Source: a virus. From it: a stretch of 43,107 nucleotides of DNA. Shown one piece after another: positions 22,108 to 30,152 of this stretch. The notes under the pieces are model-generated. The model was given only the letters and a program-made list of their open reading frames with translations. It searched no databases and was not told the DNA's origin. Position numbers and translations under genes: made by a program. Every line of letters starts with the position of its first letter. Position 1 is the stretch's first letter. Location: positions 1 to 43,107 of the IMG/VR virus record IMGVR_UViG_3300011113_000412. The stretch is one strand, 5' to 3'.

Positions 22108-22136
22108 GACGTACATTCCTCGCGAAAGGATCGCCT

Positions 22137-22268
22137 ATGGCTAAGACCCCAGCATGGCAACGTAAAGCCGGTCAGAATCCGAAAGGCGGGCTGAACGCCA
22201 AGGGACGCGCGAGCTACAAGGCCGCGACCGGCGGCACGCTCAAGCCTCCGCGAGGGGTAGGTTGCTGA
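22137..22268 (+). CDS. Truncated paralogue of a small basic phage protein
   Basis: 43 residues, MAKTPAWQRKAGQNPKGGLN at the start. The first 38 residues match the 82-residue protein at 23116-23364 at 36 positions, then it diverges and stops at RGVGC. The family (T.AWQRK.G.NP.GGLN..GR.SY) is a small basic protein common in phages and prophages. The short version is probably a degraded duplicate, although it keeps a start and a ribosome site (CGAAAGGATCGCCT). Confidence 0.65.
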   Translation: MAKTPAWQRKAGQNPKGGLNAKGRASYKAATGGTLKPPRGVGC

Positions 22269-22310
22269 ACTATCCAGATCAGATAGGCTGACCGCAACCC
22301 GGAGGCCGAC

Positions 22311-23105
22311 ATGATCCGACGCCAGAACCGCATGAAGACCAGCCCAATTGACGCCGCGATGGAGATGCTTCGCGGGCAGGGCCGCTACGGCGACACCGAA
22401 CTGGCCCATGTGAACCCGCGCGAGAAGGCCATCCTCAAGGCCATGGGTGGTGCTGGCAGCCGGAACCCTCGCACGGGACTACGGGAGTATTACAGCGATG
22501 CAGACCGAGAGGCTGGGGACATGGCAACCATTGATCCGCTTGTCATGGTTTTGCAGGCTCAGAGGGCCAAGCAAAGGATTGCTGACCTTGAAGAGCTTCA
22601 GCGTATGCAGGGGTCAGTTCCCAAATGGCTCTCGGAGTATGAGAAGTTCCGAAACACACCGTGGTCCCCAACAAAGTTGCCGCCAGATCAGGAGATCCAG
22701 TTCAGGAACTGGCTGTCTGGAACAGACTGGTTTGACGAGGTAAAGAGAGAGATTGCGTCTGAGAACGGCATCGCTCCAGAGTCCATGAGCAACGATGAAG
22801 TCATGCGGATGATCCTTGAGGATGCTGACTATGACTATCGTGGTGCATGGGTTAGCAATCCTGAAATGAGCCGTAGCCAGTACGACAACCGCATCCATTG
22901 GTCGTCAAGAACTCCTAGTGGTAAGATGCTCAAGTCTCCAGAGCATCCTACCGCTTGGAAGGAGTTCTTCATGTCGGAGACAGGGCAAGATCCAGATTCT
23001 CTCGGCTTTGGTTCGATTGAGGAGGCACGCTCCTACAATCCACGCGGAACGACTATTTCGGAGCAACTGCAGTCTGTTCCCGTGTACCCAGAAGAAACTT
23101 TTTGA
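22311..23105 (+). CDS. Accessory protein with duplicated DTELAHV module
   Basis: 264 residues. An N-terminal module (GDTELAHVNPREKAILKA and then SRNPRTGLREY; about 27-62) is shared with the 23723-24865 protein and is a recurrent head of several phage proteins, often in front of unrelated C-terminal parts. The remainder is helical and acidic (DEVMRMILEDADYDYRGAW). The ATG at 22311 follows GGAGG. Its function is unknown; the duplicated head may be a capsid- or DNA-binding tag. Confidence 0.65.
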   Translation: MIRRQNRMKTSPIDAAMEMLRGQGRYGDTELAHVNPREKAILKAMGGAGSRNPRTGLREYYSDADREAGDMATIDPLVMVLQAQRAKQRIADLEELQRMQGSVPKWLSEYEKFRNTPWSPTKLPPDQEIQFRNWLSGTDWFDEVKREIASENGIAPESMSNDEVMRMILEDADYDYRGAWVSNPEMSRSQYDNRIHWSSRTPSGKMLKSPEHPTAWKEFFMSETGQDPDSLGFGSIEEARSYNPRGTTISEQLQSVPVYPEETF

Positions 23106-23115
23106 GGAGATTCAG

Positions 23116-23364
23116 ATGCCCAAGACACCAGCGTGGCAGCGCAAGGAAGGCCAGAACCCAAAAGGCGGCCTCAACGCCAAGGGAAGGGCCAGCTACAAGG
23201 CCGCGACCGGCGGCACCCTCAAGCCCCCGCAGCCCGAAGGTGGCGCGAGGAAACGGTCATTCTGTGCCCGGATGAGCGGCATGAAAAAGAAGCTGACCTC
23301 GGCCAAGACTGCGAACGACCCCAACTCCCGCATCAACAAATCCCTCCGCGCATGGAAGTGCTGA
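23116..23364 (+). CDS. Small basic phage protein (DUF6321-like)
   Basis: 82 residues, MPKTPAWQRKEGQNPKGGLN at the start and a C-terminal FCARMSGMKKKLTSAKTA segment, ending in SLRAWKC. I recognise the T.AWQRKEG.NP.GGLN...R.SY and SF.ARM.GM layout as a widespread small phage protein, probably of the DUF6321 type (name recalled, not checked). It is very basic and is often found beside virion genes. Full-length counterpart of the truncated copy at 22137. Confidence 0.7.
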   Translation: MPKTPAWQRKEGQNPKGGLNAKGRASYKAATGGTLKPPQPEGGARKRSFCARMSGMKKKLTSAKTANDPNSRINKSLRAWKC

Positions 23365-23365
23365 C

Positions 23366-23524
23366 ATGAAGAAGCCGATCTGGGATCGCGATCGCCCTAA
23401 GTCTCTTGGCAAGTCCAAGAAGCTGTCTCCCGCCCAGAAGTCTTCGGCCAAGGCAGCGGCTAAGGCTGCCGGCCGTCCTTACCCCAACATGATCGACAAC
23501 ATGCGAGCGGCGAGGAAGAAGTGA
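23366..23524 (+). CDS. Small Lys/Ala-rich basic protein
   Basis: 52 residues, MKKPIWDRDRPKSLGKSKKL at the start and an NMIDNMRAARKK end. This PKSLGK..LS..QK..AKA.AK.AGRPYPN.IDN layout recurs in podovirus genomes next to the protein at 23116. It is strongly basic and might bind DNA or act in the virion; unproven. Spacing to the preceding stop is one base. Confidence 0.65.
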   Translation: MKKPIWDRDRPKSLGKSKKLSPAQKSSAKAAAKAAGRPYPNMIDNMRAARKK

Positions 23525-23721
23525 AGCTTGACGCTGACGAGATCGAGTTCTGGCGCCGGCATCCTGTAACGCAGGAGATGATCAAGGCGCTGAAGAAGGA
23601 GGATCCGCTCCACAGGTATCGTGGGGCGAATGACCTTCTGAGCCTCGGCCGCGCTCAGGGATACGACATGGCGTTGATGACATTGGGCCGCGTGATCCAA
23701 GACCCCAACCTATTGGTGTGA
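23521..23721 (+). CDS. Hypothetical helical protein
   Basis: 66 residues from GTG 23521, which overlaps the stop of the upstream gene (GTGA). Helical throughout (EMIKALKKEDPLHRYRGAN; MALMTLGRVIQDP). Probably part of the duplicated accessory unit. Function unknown. Confidence 0.55.
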   Translation: MKLDADEIEFWRRHPVTQEMIKALKKEDPLHRYRGANDLLSLGRAQGYDMALMTLGRVIQDPNLLV

Positions 23722-23722
23722 C

Positions 23723-24865
23723 ATGAACCGCAGCATGAAGCTTGCAGAAGCCCTTGAAGTCATCCGTCAATACGGACGAGGGAAAGACACTGAGGTGGCG
23801 CATGTCATGCCGCGTGAGAAGGCGCTTCTGAAGGCCTTGGGTGGCCGTGGAAGCATCAACCCCAGGACAGGCTTTCGAGAGTACGAGGTGGATGGCGAAA
23901 GCGACGCTGGTGGCGGTGAGGGAGGCCAGACTGATGGCATGGGGGGTTTTGATTCTGCTGACGAACGATCGGCTGGTCCGTCTGATTTTGGCGGGCAACT
24001 TGGTGGCTACATGGAAAGCGCATCTGCTAGCGCTCCTGCGCCGGTCGAACTGTCGCAAGATCCCCTCCAGGGTGGAGCCATTGAGCGTGCGCCGCTTGGT
24101 CCGCCCACATCGCTTTATGGCGACTTCATCAACGCGCCAGTTGTGCAGGAAGAGCAAAACGTACTTGACCGCTTGAGCGCGCCGGCTGCGGTCCCCACCG
24201 TCGGAGACATTGAGCTCGCCACGGGCATTACTGCGCCAGCCCCTGCGCCCGACATACGGGACTTTGAGCAGTCGATCGCTGCGGGATTGCCCACTCCTGC
24301 ACCCCAGCCAAGCTACCTCGACCAGGTCTTGAACGCGCTAAACACTGGTCCTGGCATTGCCGGTGCTGTCGTTGGAACCCCGGCTGGGTTGTTGGCTCAG
24401 GCTATGGAGAACATCAACAACGCCTATTTTGGCGGGCAGGCTCGCGCATTCGGCGGCACTGAGGAAACGGGGCCACTGCAGGCATCCCTCGGGCCAGAGG
24501 GTCTGAACGAGTCTGTTGCGCCGGCAGCGATATCTGGTGAGCCTGCGCCGGCATACATCCGTCCTGCGGCGCAAGAGGTTCCGGACTTCCTTTCCGGCTA
24601 TCTTTCTCCTGGCCTCACGGATTTGCAGCGTCGCGCGTTGATCAGCACGCTTGGGAGCCAAGGCGTTAACCCGCTGTTCCGCAGTCGTCCTGTCCAGCAG
24701 TTCTACGCATCGATGCTGGCAAGAGAATTGGTCAATCCGCAGAACCAATTGGCACAGACACCGTACATCCTGCCGATCGAGCAGAGGTATCTGTCGGGTG
24801 TGGTTGGCGTCCCTGGCGCACAACCACAACAGATTTACCAGGGCATACGCCCATTGCTTTCGTAA
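23723..24865 (+). CDS. Accessory protein with DTEVAHV module, second copy
   Basis: 380 residues. The N-terminal module (KDTEVAHVMPREKALLKA, then SINPRTGFREYEV; about 20-55) parallels that of the 22311-23105 protein. The rest is Pro/Ala/Gly-rich with low complexity (ASASAPAPVELSQDPLQGG), a hydrophobic patch near 205-225 (AGAVVGTPAGLLAQAM), and a more ordered C-terminus (LTDLQRRALISTLGSQGVN ... YLSGVVGVPG). Possible minor virion or internal protein. Function unknown. Confidence 0.6.
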   Translation: MNRSMKLAEALEVIRQYGRGKDTEVAHVMPREKALLKALGGRGSINPRTGFREYEVDGESDAGGGEGGQTDGMGGFDSADERSAGPSDFGGQLGGYMESASASAPAPVELSQDPLQGGAIERAPLGPPTSLYGDFINAPVVQEEQNVLDRLSAPAAVPTVGDIELATGITAPAPAPDIRDFEQSIAAGLPTPAPQPSYLDQVLNALNTGPGIAGAVVGTPAGLLAQAMENINNAYFGGQARAFGGTEETGPLQASLGPEGLNESVAPAAISGEPAPAYIRPAAQEVPDFLSGYLSPGLTDLQRRALISTLGSQGVNPLFRSRPVQQFYASMLARELVNPQNQLAQTPYILPIEQRYLSGVVGVPGAQPQQIYQGIRPLLS

Positions 24866-24879
24866 AGGGGGTGGTTTAA

Positions 24880-24921
24880 GTGAAGAAGAAGCCTATGAAG
24901 AAGGGCGGTCGGGGCTGCTGA
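24880..24921 (+). CDS. Doubtful 13-residue Lys-rich peptide
   Basis: GTG-initiated MKKKPMKKGGRGC with GGGGGTGG upstream. It has the basic composition of the tiny proteins in this part of the genome but is too short to be certain. Behind it lie three hairpins (GCGGTC/GACCGC, GCGCCG/CGGCGC, GAAGGGG/CCCCTTC) in the 24906-25010 gap; none has a clean T-run, so a terminator is possible but not firm. Confidence 0.25.
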   Translation: MKKKPMKKGGRGC

Positions 24922-25058
24922 CCGCACGAATAGAGGCGCCGTTTTCCCCCTTTTCGGCGCTTCGGGAAGGGGTGGGATGTTATTCCTTGCGTCCCCCCCT
25001 TCTTTCTCGCCCGTTAATGCGTAGCGTCGGGCAGCGCATTGTGCGCAAAGAGGAAGGT

Positions 25059-25361
25059 ATGAGCAAAAAACTGAAACCGCTGTTCGCGCGCGTGGTCGTG
25101 CGAGCAGAGACTATGCAGTCCACCGTCACTGCAAAATACGCGGGTCTGGCCAAGATGGGGTTCCAGGTGCCGCAGACGGTCGAAGAGAAGCAGATCCCAG
25201 ACGAGGGGGTTGTTGTCTCGGTTGGCGAAACCTGTGAAGTGCTGAAGCCTGGAGACAAGGTGCTGTTCGGCAAGTGGGCCGCAAAGCAGCTTACCTTTGA
25301 GCCTGGGCTGTACGTCATGCAAGAGGAAGACATCATTGGTCTCCTCGAGGAGGCGGCATGA
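25059..25361 (+). CDS. GroES-like cochaperonin
   Basis: 100 residues. LKPLFARVVVRAETMQ matches the N-terminal strand (.RPL.DRV.V.) of cpn10, and GVVVSVGETCEVLKPGDKVL with FGKWAAKQLTFEP and the C-terminal YVMQEEDIIGLLEE match the core and end. A mobile-loop-like insertion (STVTAKYAGLAKMGFQVPQ) lies between strands. It would cap host GroEL during phage protein folding; it stands immediately before scaffold and capsid, as a helper for capsid folding would. ATG 25059 follows GAGGAAGG. Confidence 0.8.
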   Translation: MSKKLKPLFARVVVRAETMQSTVTAKYAGLAKMGFQVPQTVEEKQIPDEGVVVSVGETCEVLKPGDKVLFGKWAAKQLTFEPGLYVMQEEDIIGLLEEAA

Positions 25362-26287
25362 GCACGGAGCGCATGTCCAACCGGATCGAGATCCCTGACG
25401 ATGAACCCGCGCCGCCGCCGGCCAAGGCTCAGGTTCAGCCAGAAACCGCTCCACAGCCAAAGGCGGAAAAGTCGGCGCCCGCCCAGGAACAGGACGGCGA
25501 CGGTTCTGACTGGGTGGACATCGAGGATCCCAAGCTCAAGGCTCGGTTCAATCGGCTCTATCGCCATACAAAGGAGGCGAATGCCAAGGCCGAGAAGACG
25601 GAGCGCCAGGTTGCTTTGCTTGCAGAGCAGAACCGCAAGCTTCAGACGGCTCTTGAGACCTACGCTGCCCAGCAGAAGGACGCGAAGACCAAGGCGGAAC
25701 TTGCTGCTTTGAAGAAGGAGGCGAAGGAAGCTCTGGCCACTGGCGACACGGATGCTTTCCTTGAGGTCAACGAACGCCTCACGGAGATCAAGCAGGAGGT
25801 GAAGAAACCTGATCCTGCACCGCAGCCTCAGAACGCCATCTCTGACACGGAGATGAAGGTTCTGAACAATTGGCAGAACCAAGTCGATGACGACGGGGAG
25901 CCGGCACGTCCTTGGGCTCGTCCTGGGCATCCTGAGTTCGCGTCGACGCAAGACATGATCCGGCGAGTCGTGAATCTCCCTGACATGCAGGATGCGCCGA
26001 TCCGCGAGATCCTGGCTGAAGTCGATCGCCGGATGACGAAGGTGCTCGGCTCGGATGACATTGACGACGAAGCGCCGCGCAATACGGTGCAGCGTGCGTT
26101 TTCGTCTCCTCGAGGCGAACGGCCACGCGCGCAGGAGCGGACGACTCTGTCGGCTCAAGAGCGTATCATCGCGGAGCATATGTTCATGGGTGGGCGCGGT
26201 TCCCTTGCGCGCACGGCCAAGGATGCACATGAACTCTACGTCAAGCAGAAGCGTGCTTTGGGTAGGGTGGTTGAGGTGGAGGACTAA
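25358..26287 (+). CDS. Scaffolding protein (putative)
   Basis: 309 residues. A disordered acidic/Pro-rich N-terminus (PDDEPAPPPAKAQVQP), a long central helix (EANAKAEKTERQVALLAEQN ... AALKKEAKEALATGD) and a C-terminal basic/structured end. This composition and the position directly before the capsid genes are typical of a scaffold that guides head assembly. ATGA overlap with the cochaperonin gene. No protease domain was seen. Confidence 0.7.
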   Translation: MSTERMSNRIEIPDDEPAPPPAKAQVQPETAPQPKAEKSAPAQEQDGDGSDWVDIEDPKLKARFNRLYRHTKEANAKAEKTERQVALLAEQNRKLQTALETYAAQQKDAKTKAELAALKKEAKEALATGDTDAFLEVNERLTEIKQEVKKPDPAPQPQNAISDTEMKVLNNWQNQVDDDGEPARPWARPGHPEFASTQDMIRRVVNLPDMQDAPIREILAEVDRRMTKVLGSDDIDDEAPRNTVQRAFSSPRGERPRAQERTTLSAQERIIAEHMFMGGRGSLARTAKDAHELYVKQKRALGRVVEVED

Positions 26288-26749
26288 ATGGCAGAAGATA
26301 TTGAAATCCAGGGCGATGTTTCCCTGGAAGGAGCGATCCGCAAGCGTGGCGTGCGCCGCGTGGAGGAGCCGAAAAAGGGAACTCGGTCGTGGGTTCCGGC
26401 GGCGCCTCTGGGGATCAAGGCGAAGGATCCGACGAATCGACTTCGTTGGGTCCACGCGGAGCCGGCCAACATGCTCAAGAAACGTGCTGAAGGCTGGGAA
26501 CGCGCAACGAGGTCCGATGCCGTACACGATCGCCCGAATGGCGTCGAGAGCGGGGTCGGGGCTCCGGCCGATGTGCTGGAGTACAGAGACATGGTTCTGA
26601 TGAAGCTTCCAGAGGAAGTGGCGCGCGAGCGGGAGGCGTACTACCGCACCCAAGCGCAGCAGCAACTCTCGGGGCTCCAGAGCAGGGCCAAAACCGAAAT
26701 CCGCCGTCAGACCGGAGCTACGGTCGATGGCTCAATCCAAATCGATTAA
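26288..26749 (+). CDS. Putative head accessory protein
   Basis: 153 residues, mostly helical and charged (GAIRKRGVRRVEEPKKGTRS; VAREREAYYRTQAQQQLSG). It begins at the base after the scaffold stop and precedes the capsid genes, so it is likely a head-assembly or maturation component. No fold was identified. Confidence 0.6.
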   Translation: MAEDIEIQGDVSLEGAIRKRGVRRVEEPKKGTRSWVPAAPLGIKAKDPTNRLRWVHAEPANMLKKRAEGWERATRSDAVHDRPNGVESGVGAPADVLEYRDMVLMKLPEEVAREREAYYRTQAQQQLSGLQSRAKTEIRRQTGATVDGSIQID

Positions 26750-26767
26750 TCTCAGGAGACCTTCAAC

Positions 26768-27364
26768 ATGGCTAATGCACCGTTCGGGTTCGCCCCCGTT
26801 CGGAACATGGCTGCGGGTGGTGACCTCCCGACTCGGATGTATCGAGTCACGGCTACCGGCAACACCCAGGGCCTGTTCATTGGCGACCCGGTTCGATTCA
26901 ACCCCAACGGCGTCGGCATCGCTCGCGTCTCGGGCAATGCTGCGGCGAACACTCGAGTCCTGGGTGTCGTGGCGCAGATGTTCGATGACAACGGTCGCCC
27001 GCTGACCTTCAACCAACCCAACCGTGGCCCGTTCCTCCCGTCGTCTACGTCGGGCTGGGCGGCGGTCTACGACAGCCAGCAGATCACGTTCATCTGCCAG
27101 GTTGACGGCAGTGCGGCAGAGACGCTGGTCGGTCAGTACGTCAGCCTGACTGCGGCGACGAACGGTGGCAACACTGCTGCCGGCACGTCAATCATGCAGC
27201 TTCGTGCGGCGTCGGCCGATACGAGCGCGAAGATGTTCCAGGTTCTGGGCATCTCTCCGACCGAGTCGCGCGGCCTTGGCAGCTTTGCCAATGCTTCGGG
27301 CTGGGGCAATACGGACATCGATCTCGAGGTCCGCATCGCTCTCCACTCCCTGACCTCGACCTGA
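26768..27364 (+). CDS. Head decoration or stabilising protein (putative)
   Basis: 198 residues, beta-rich. MANAPFGFAPVRNMAAGGDL with RMYRVTATGNTQGLFIGDPV and VVAQMFDDNGRPLTF is a conserved phage structural pattern (FGF.P.R...GG......Y.......GD.V). Found directly before major capsid genes in several phages, so a decoration or head-completion protein is most likely. Confidence 0.65.
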   Translation: MANAPFGFAPVRNMAAGGDLPTRMYRVTATGNTQGLFIGDPVRFNPNGVGIARVSGNAAANTRVLGVVAQMFDDNGRPLTFNQPNRGPFLPSSTSGWAAVYDSQQITFICQVDGSAAETLVGQYVSLTAATNGGNTAAGTSIMQLRAASADTSAKMFQVLGISPTESRGLGSFANASGWGNTDIDLEVRIALHSLTST

Positions 27365-27379
27365 TAGGGAGGCCATTCA

Positions 27380-28270
27380 ATGACGACCGGAACTTCCAAT
27401 CTTCCTGAACTGCTTTGGCCTGGCATCAGCACGATCTGGGCCGACACCTACCGCCGGTATCCGCCGCTCTGGAACCGCATGCTCATTCTCCGTCGGTCCA
27501 CCAAGGCCTTCGAGAAGGAGCAGGGTGTGACCGGCTTCGGTCTGGCCGGCGCCAAGACAGAGTCTGGCAGCGTGCCTTTCGTTGATATGCTCCAGGGCTA
27601 TCAGCGTGAGTACGTCAACCTGACCTACGGTCTCGGAACCATCATCACGCGGGAGCTTATGGATGACGAGCAGTACAACGTCATCAACAACGTCCCTCGG
27701 ATGCTGGCCGAGTCCATGCGCCAGACTGAAGAGACGATCTCGGCGTCTGTGTTCAACCTCGGCTTCAGCACGATGGTTGGCGCGGATGGCGTGTCGTTCT
27801 TCAACTCGGCGCACCCGAATGTGCGTGGCGGCACGCAGCGTAACATCCCCGCTGTGGCCTCCGACCTTACCCAGGCCTCCCTGGAGCAGGCGTACATCGA
27901 CATCCACGACTGGCAGGACGATTCGTCCCTCAAGATCAATCTCATGCCAGAGAAGCTCCTGGTTCACCCGTCCAATCGGTTCGTCGCCGAGAAGATCCTG
28001 GGGACCAAGTTCGCCGTGGGAAGCGCTGACAACGACATCAACCCGATGGCCGGCCAGCTCGACCTGATCGTCAATCCGTTCTTCACGGATCCCGACGCCT
28101 GGTTCGTGCTGACGAACGCCAAGGCTGGTGCCACGTTCTACCGGCGCCGCAACGCTGAGATCTCCCGTGACAACGAGTTCGACACGGAGAACCTCAAGAT
28201 CAAGACGACGGCTCGCTTTGCCGTTGGCGTCACCGACTGGCGCTACGGCTACGCTTCGGCCGGCGCCTGA
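27380..28270 (+). CDS. Major capsid protein (HK97-like fold)
   Basis: 296 residues. LPELLWPGISTIWADTYRRY at the N-terminus, TRELMDDEQYNVINNVPRML, GADGVSFFNSAHPNVRGGT, and a C-terminal TTARFAVGVTDWRYGYASAG match phage Mu-gpT-like/HK97 capsid proteins, which form the head shell. Length is in the expected range. ATG 27380 follows GGGAGG. A UUCG-loop terminator lies just downstream, consistent with high expression of this gene. Confidence 0.88.
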   Translation: MTTGTSNLPELLWPGISTIWADTYRRYPPLWNRMLILRRSTKAFEKEQGVTGFGLAGAKTESGSVPFVDMLQGYQREYVNLTYGLGTIITRELMDDEQYNVINNVPRMLAESMRQTEETISASVFNLGFSTMVGADGVSFFNSAHPNVRGGTQRNIPAVASDLTQASLEQAYIDIHDWQDDSSLKINLMPEKLLVHPSNRFVAEKILGTKFAVGSADNDINPMAGQLDLIVNPFFTDPDAWFVLTNAKAGATFYRRRNAEISRDNEFDTENLKIKTTARFAVGVTDWRYGYASAGA

Positions 28271-28294
28271 GTTTCTGGCGCAGTTAAGGTGGTG

Positions 28295-28324
28295 GGGGCG
28301 TCCTTCGGGGCGCCCCTTCTGCTT
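28295..28324 (+). terminator. Terminator with TTCG tetraloop after the capsid gene
   Basis: GGGGCGTCC (28295-28303) pairs with GGGCGCCCC (28308-28316) in a nine-base stem with one T-G pair, around TTCG, then TTCTGCTT. It is a strong stem with a mediocre T-tract. Partial read-through to the genes beyond is likely. Confidence 0.7.
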
Positions 28325-28387
28325 GAGGGGGTCTACCCCACAGAACCTCCGTCCCTATGATGGCTCGACCACATCAGGGAGGCTTGC

Positions 28388-29818
28388 ATGAGCTTCAAAA
28401 CCCAGTTTAACGGTCCTGTGGCTTCTGGCCTGGACCTTGGCGCGCCGGCACTGACGACTAAGGCCTACGGTCGATTCTCGACCTGGACTCCGGTCACGAC
28501 CCTGCCAATCAGCCGATACCCTGTCGCTGTGCTGCCTCCTGATGCGATCCTCCAGGAAATCAACGTTTTCAAAACCGGGACGTTCACCGGGGAGTCGGTC
28601 TTCCTTTTCGGCACTGGATCTGGTGCTACGGACAATCTGTGCTCCGTTACTGTCGGCGCCAATGGCATTTACCGTCCCCTTCAAGCCAGCACGACGGCGC
28701 AAACGACACTGCCGTATCTGCATTCTAAGGTATCTGCGGAACCGACGCCGATTTACTTCACGAACCAGCAGAACAGCGGCACGCTGACGGCCCTCACGTC
28801 GTCGGCTTGGATCGAGGTCGTCTACACCCGAGTCGGGCTTGCGGAACGCCCCGATCTCGTTGCGGCATTCAAGGGCAATGACACGACCTATCAGGGGCCT
28901 GTGATCAGCGGCGCCCAGGATGTCGGGATCCCGTCGCGCCTTTCGTTCGGCAATTTGCAGACGGTTCAACAGACCACGGCTGCTGCTGCTCCTGTGACAG
29001 CACAGGTCGTTGGCGTGCTTCCGTTCGGGGCGCATCTCGACAGCATCAACCTGTATGTGAAGACCGGCGTCACTGGCGATGCAACCGTTCGGTTCGCTGC
29101 CGGCACGGATGGCGACAACCTTGGGGCTGTCTCGGTCTCGGCGGCGCAAGTGTATTCGGTGGCGCTGACGACGGCCCTCACCACCATCCCTCGCGGCATC
29201 AACACGGGCTCTGGTCAGCCGATCCGCATGTCGATTGTCTCGGGCAATGGCGCTCTGACCAACTTCGCTGCGGTGGCCGAAATCACCTTCACCCGGCACG
29301 GCCAGTCTGAGGGCTACCGTGGCGTCTCGATGAAGGAGACGACGTTCCAAGGCCCGATCGGCAGCGGTGTCCTGACAGGCAAGTATGCGAACCGCCAGGA
29401 TATCGGCTGGGGGCGCCTGTCTCGATTCACCACGACAATCCAGAGCACCAACGGTGTCGTCTCGGCGCAGTTGGCTGGCTATGTCCCAATCGGGGCGGCC
29501 CTAGTCGAGATCAACTACTACGCGGCCACGGCTGCTGCCGGAGAGGCGGTGGTTAGGGCTACCAACAGCCCGACCGTGTTTACGTCGGATGTCTATGGCT
29601 CGATCTCGGTTTCTGCTGCCGGGGTGTACCAGGTGATTTCTGCGAGCGCGCCTTCCGTGTTCGGGTTCACTGGCGTCAACCGGGCGGTGTCTGGAGCTAC
29701 GGCGCAGCCTGTGTACATCAACGTGGCGGCGGTCTCTGGCAGCATTGCCGCTCTGAGCGGTCAGGCGGTCATCGAGGTCGTGTACACGCGACTCGATCCC
29801 TCCATCTACGGAGTTTGA
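28388..29818 (+). CDS. Virion protein made of three homologous domains
   Basis: 476 residues containing three tandem repeats of about 150 residues, at about 4-155, 162-312 and 319-476. Each begins with FxGPVxSG-like (TQFNGPVASG, TYQGPVISGA, TFQGPIGSGV), has a LP..A.L..IN.Y.. segment and ends near EVVYTR or EITFTR. The repeats are beta-rich. Such triple-domain proteins suit decoration of a capsid or tail, or a trimer-like monomer. ATG 28388 follows GGGAGG. No known family was identified. Confidence 0.7.
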   Translation: MSFKTQFNGPVASGLDLGAPALTTKAYGRFSTWTPVTTLPISRYPVAVLPPDAILQEINVFKTGTFTGESVFLFGTGSGATDNLCSVTVGANGIYRPLQASTTAQTTLPYLHSKVSAEPTPIYFTNQQNSGTLTALTSSAWIEVVYTRVGLAERPDLVAAFKGNDTTYQGPVISGAQDVGIPSRLSFGNLQTVQQTTAAAAPVTAQVVGVLPFGAHLDSINLYVKTGVTGDATVRFAAGTDGDNLGAVSVSAAQVYSVALTTALTTIPRGINTGSGQPIRMSIVSGNGALTNFAAVAEITFTRHGQSEGYRGVSMKETTFQGPIGSGVLTGKYANRQDIGWGRLSRFTTTIQSTNGVVSAQLAGYVPIGAALVEINYYAATAAAGEAVVRATNSPTVFTSDVYGSISVSAAGVYQVISASAPSVFGFTGVNRAVSGATAQPVYINVAAVSGSIAALSGQAVIEVVYTRLDPSIYGV

Positions 29819-29819
29819 T

Positions 29820-30152
29820 ATGAAGCCGAAACGCTGGGAGTTTTCCCTTGCCGGTACGACTACGATCTACTGGCCGACCGATTACTACATCAGCACCCAG
29901 GAATACTCGTTCAACATCCGGCAGTCTGGCGGCTCTGGTAACCTGACCACGGCAACCTCGGCAGCATGGTCGATCGATCCGGTGCTGTCACGAGGAGTCG
30001 TGAGCGCCACCTTCACTCAGGTGACGGCTGGTGCCGGGTTCCTGGCGATCCACGAAGATCCGGCGAGTTGCTTCCGGTTCACGGTGGCAGCGTCGGGCAC
30101 GGCAACGGTGGAGATCGTGGCGATCCAGAGCGGACCTGAGCGCACCAAGTAA
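29820..30152 (+). CDS. Hypothetical small beta-rich structural protein
   Basis: 110 residues. WEFSLAGTTTIYWPTDYYIS and a TVEIVAIQSG end suggest a small beta sandwich. It begins two bases after the three-domain protein. Its location fits a virion role; no family is recognised. Confidence 0.55.
   Translation: MKPKRWEFSLAGTTTIYWPTDYYISTQEYSFNIRQSGGSGNLTTATSAAWSIDPVLSRGVVSATFTQVTAGAGFLAIHEDPASCFRFTVAASGTATVEIVAIQSGPERTK

Noticed and set aside
24980-26665. 561-codon minus-strand open frame across the cochaperonin and scaffold genes
   Set aside because: It is the antisense of well-supported rightward genes; its Arg/Leu/His-rich product has no recognisable domain and such long antisense frames are common in GC-rich DNA.
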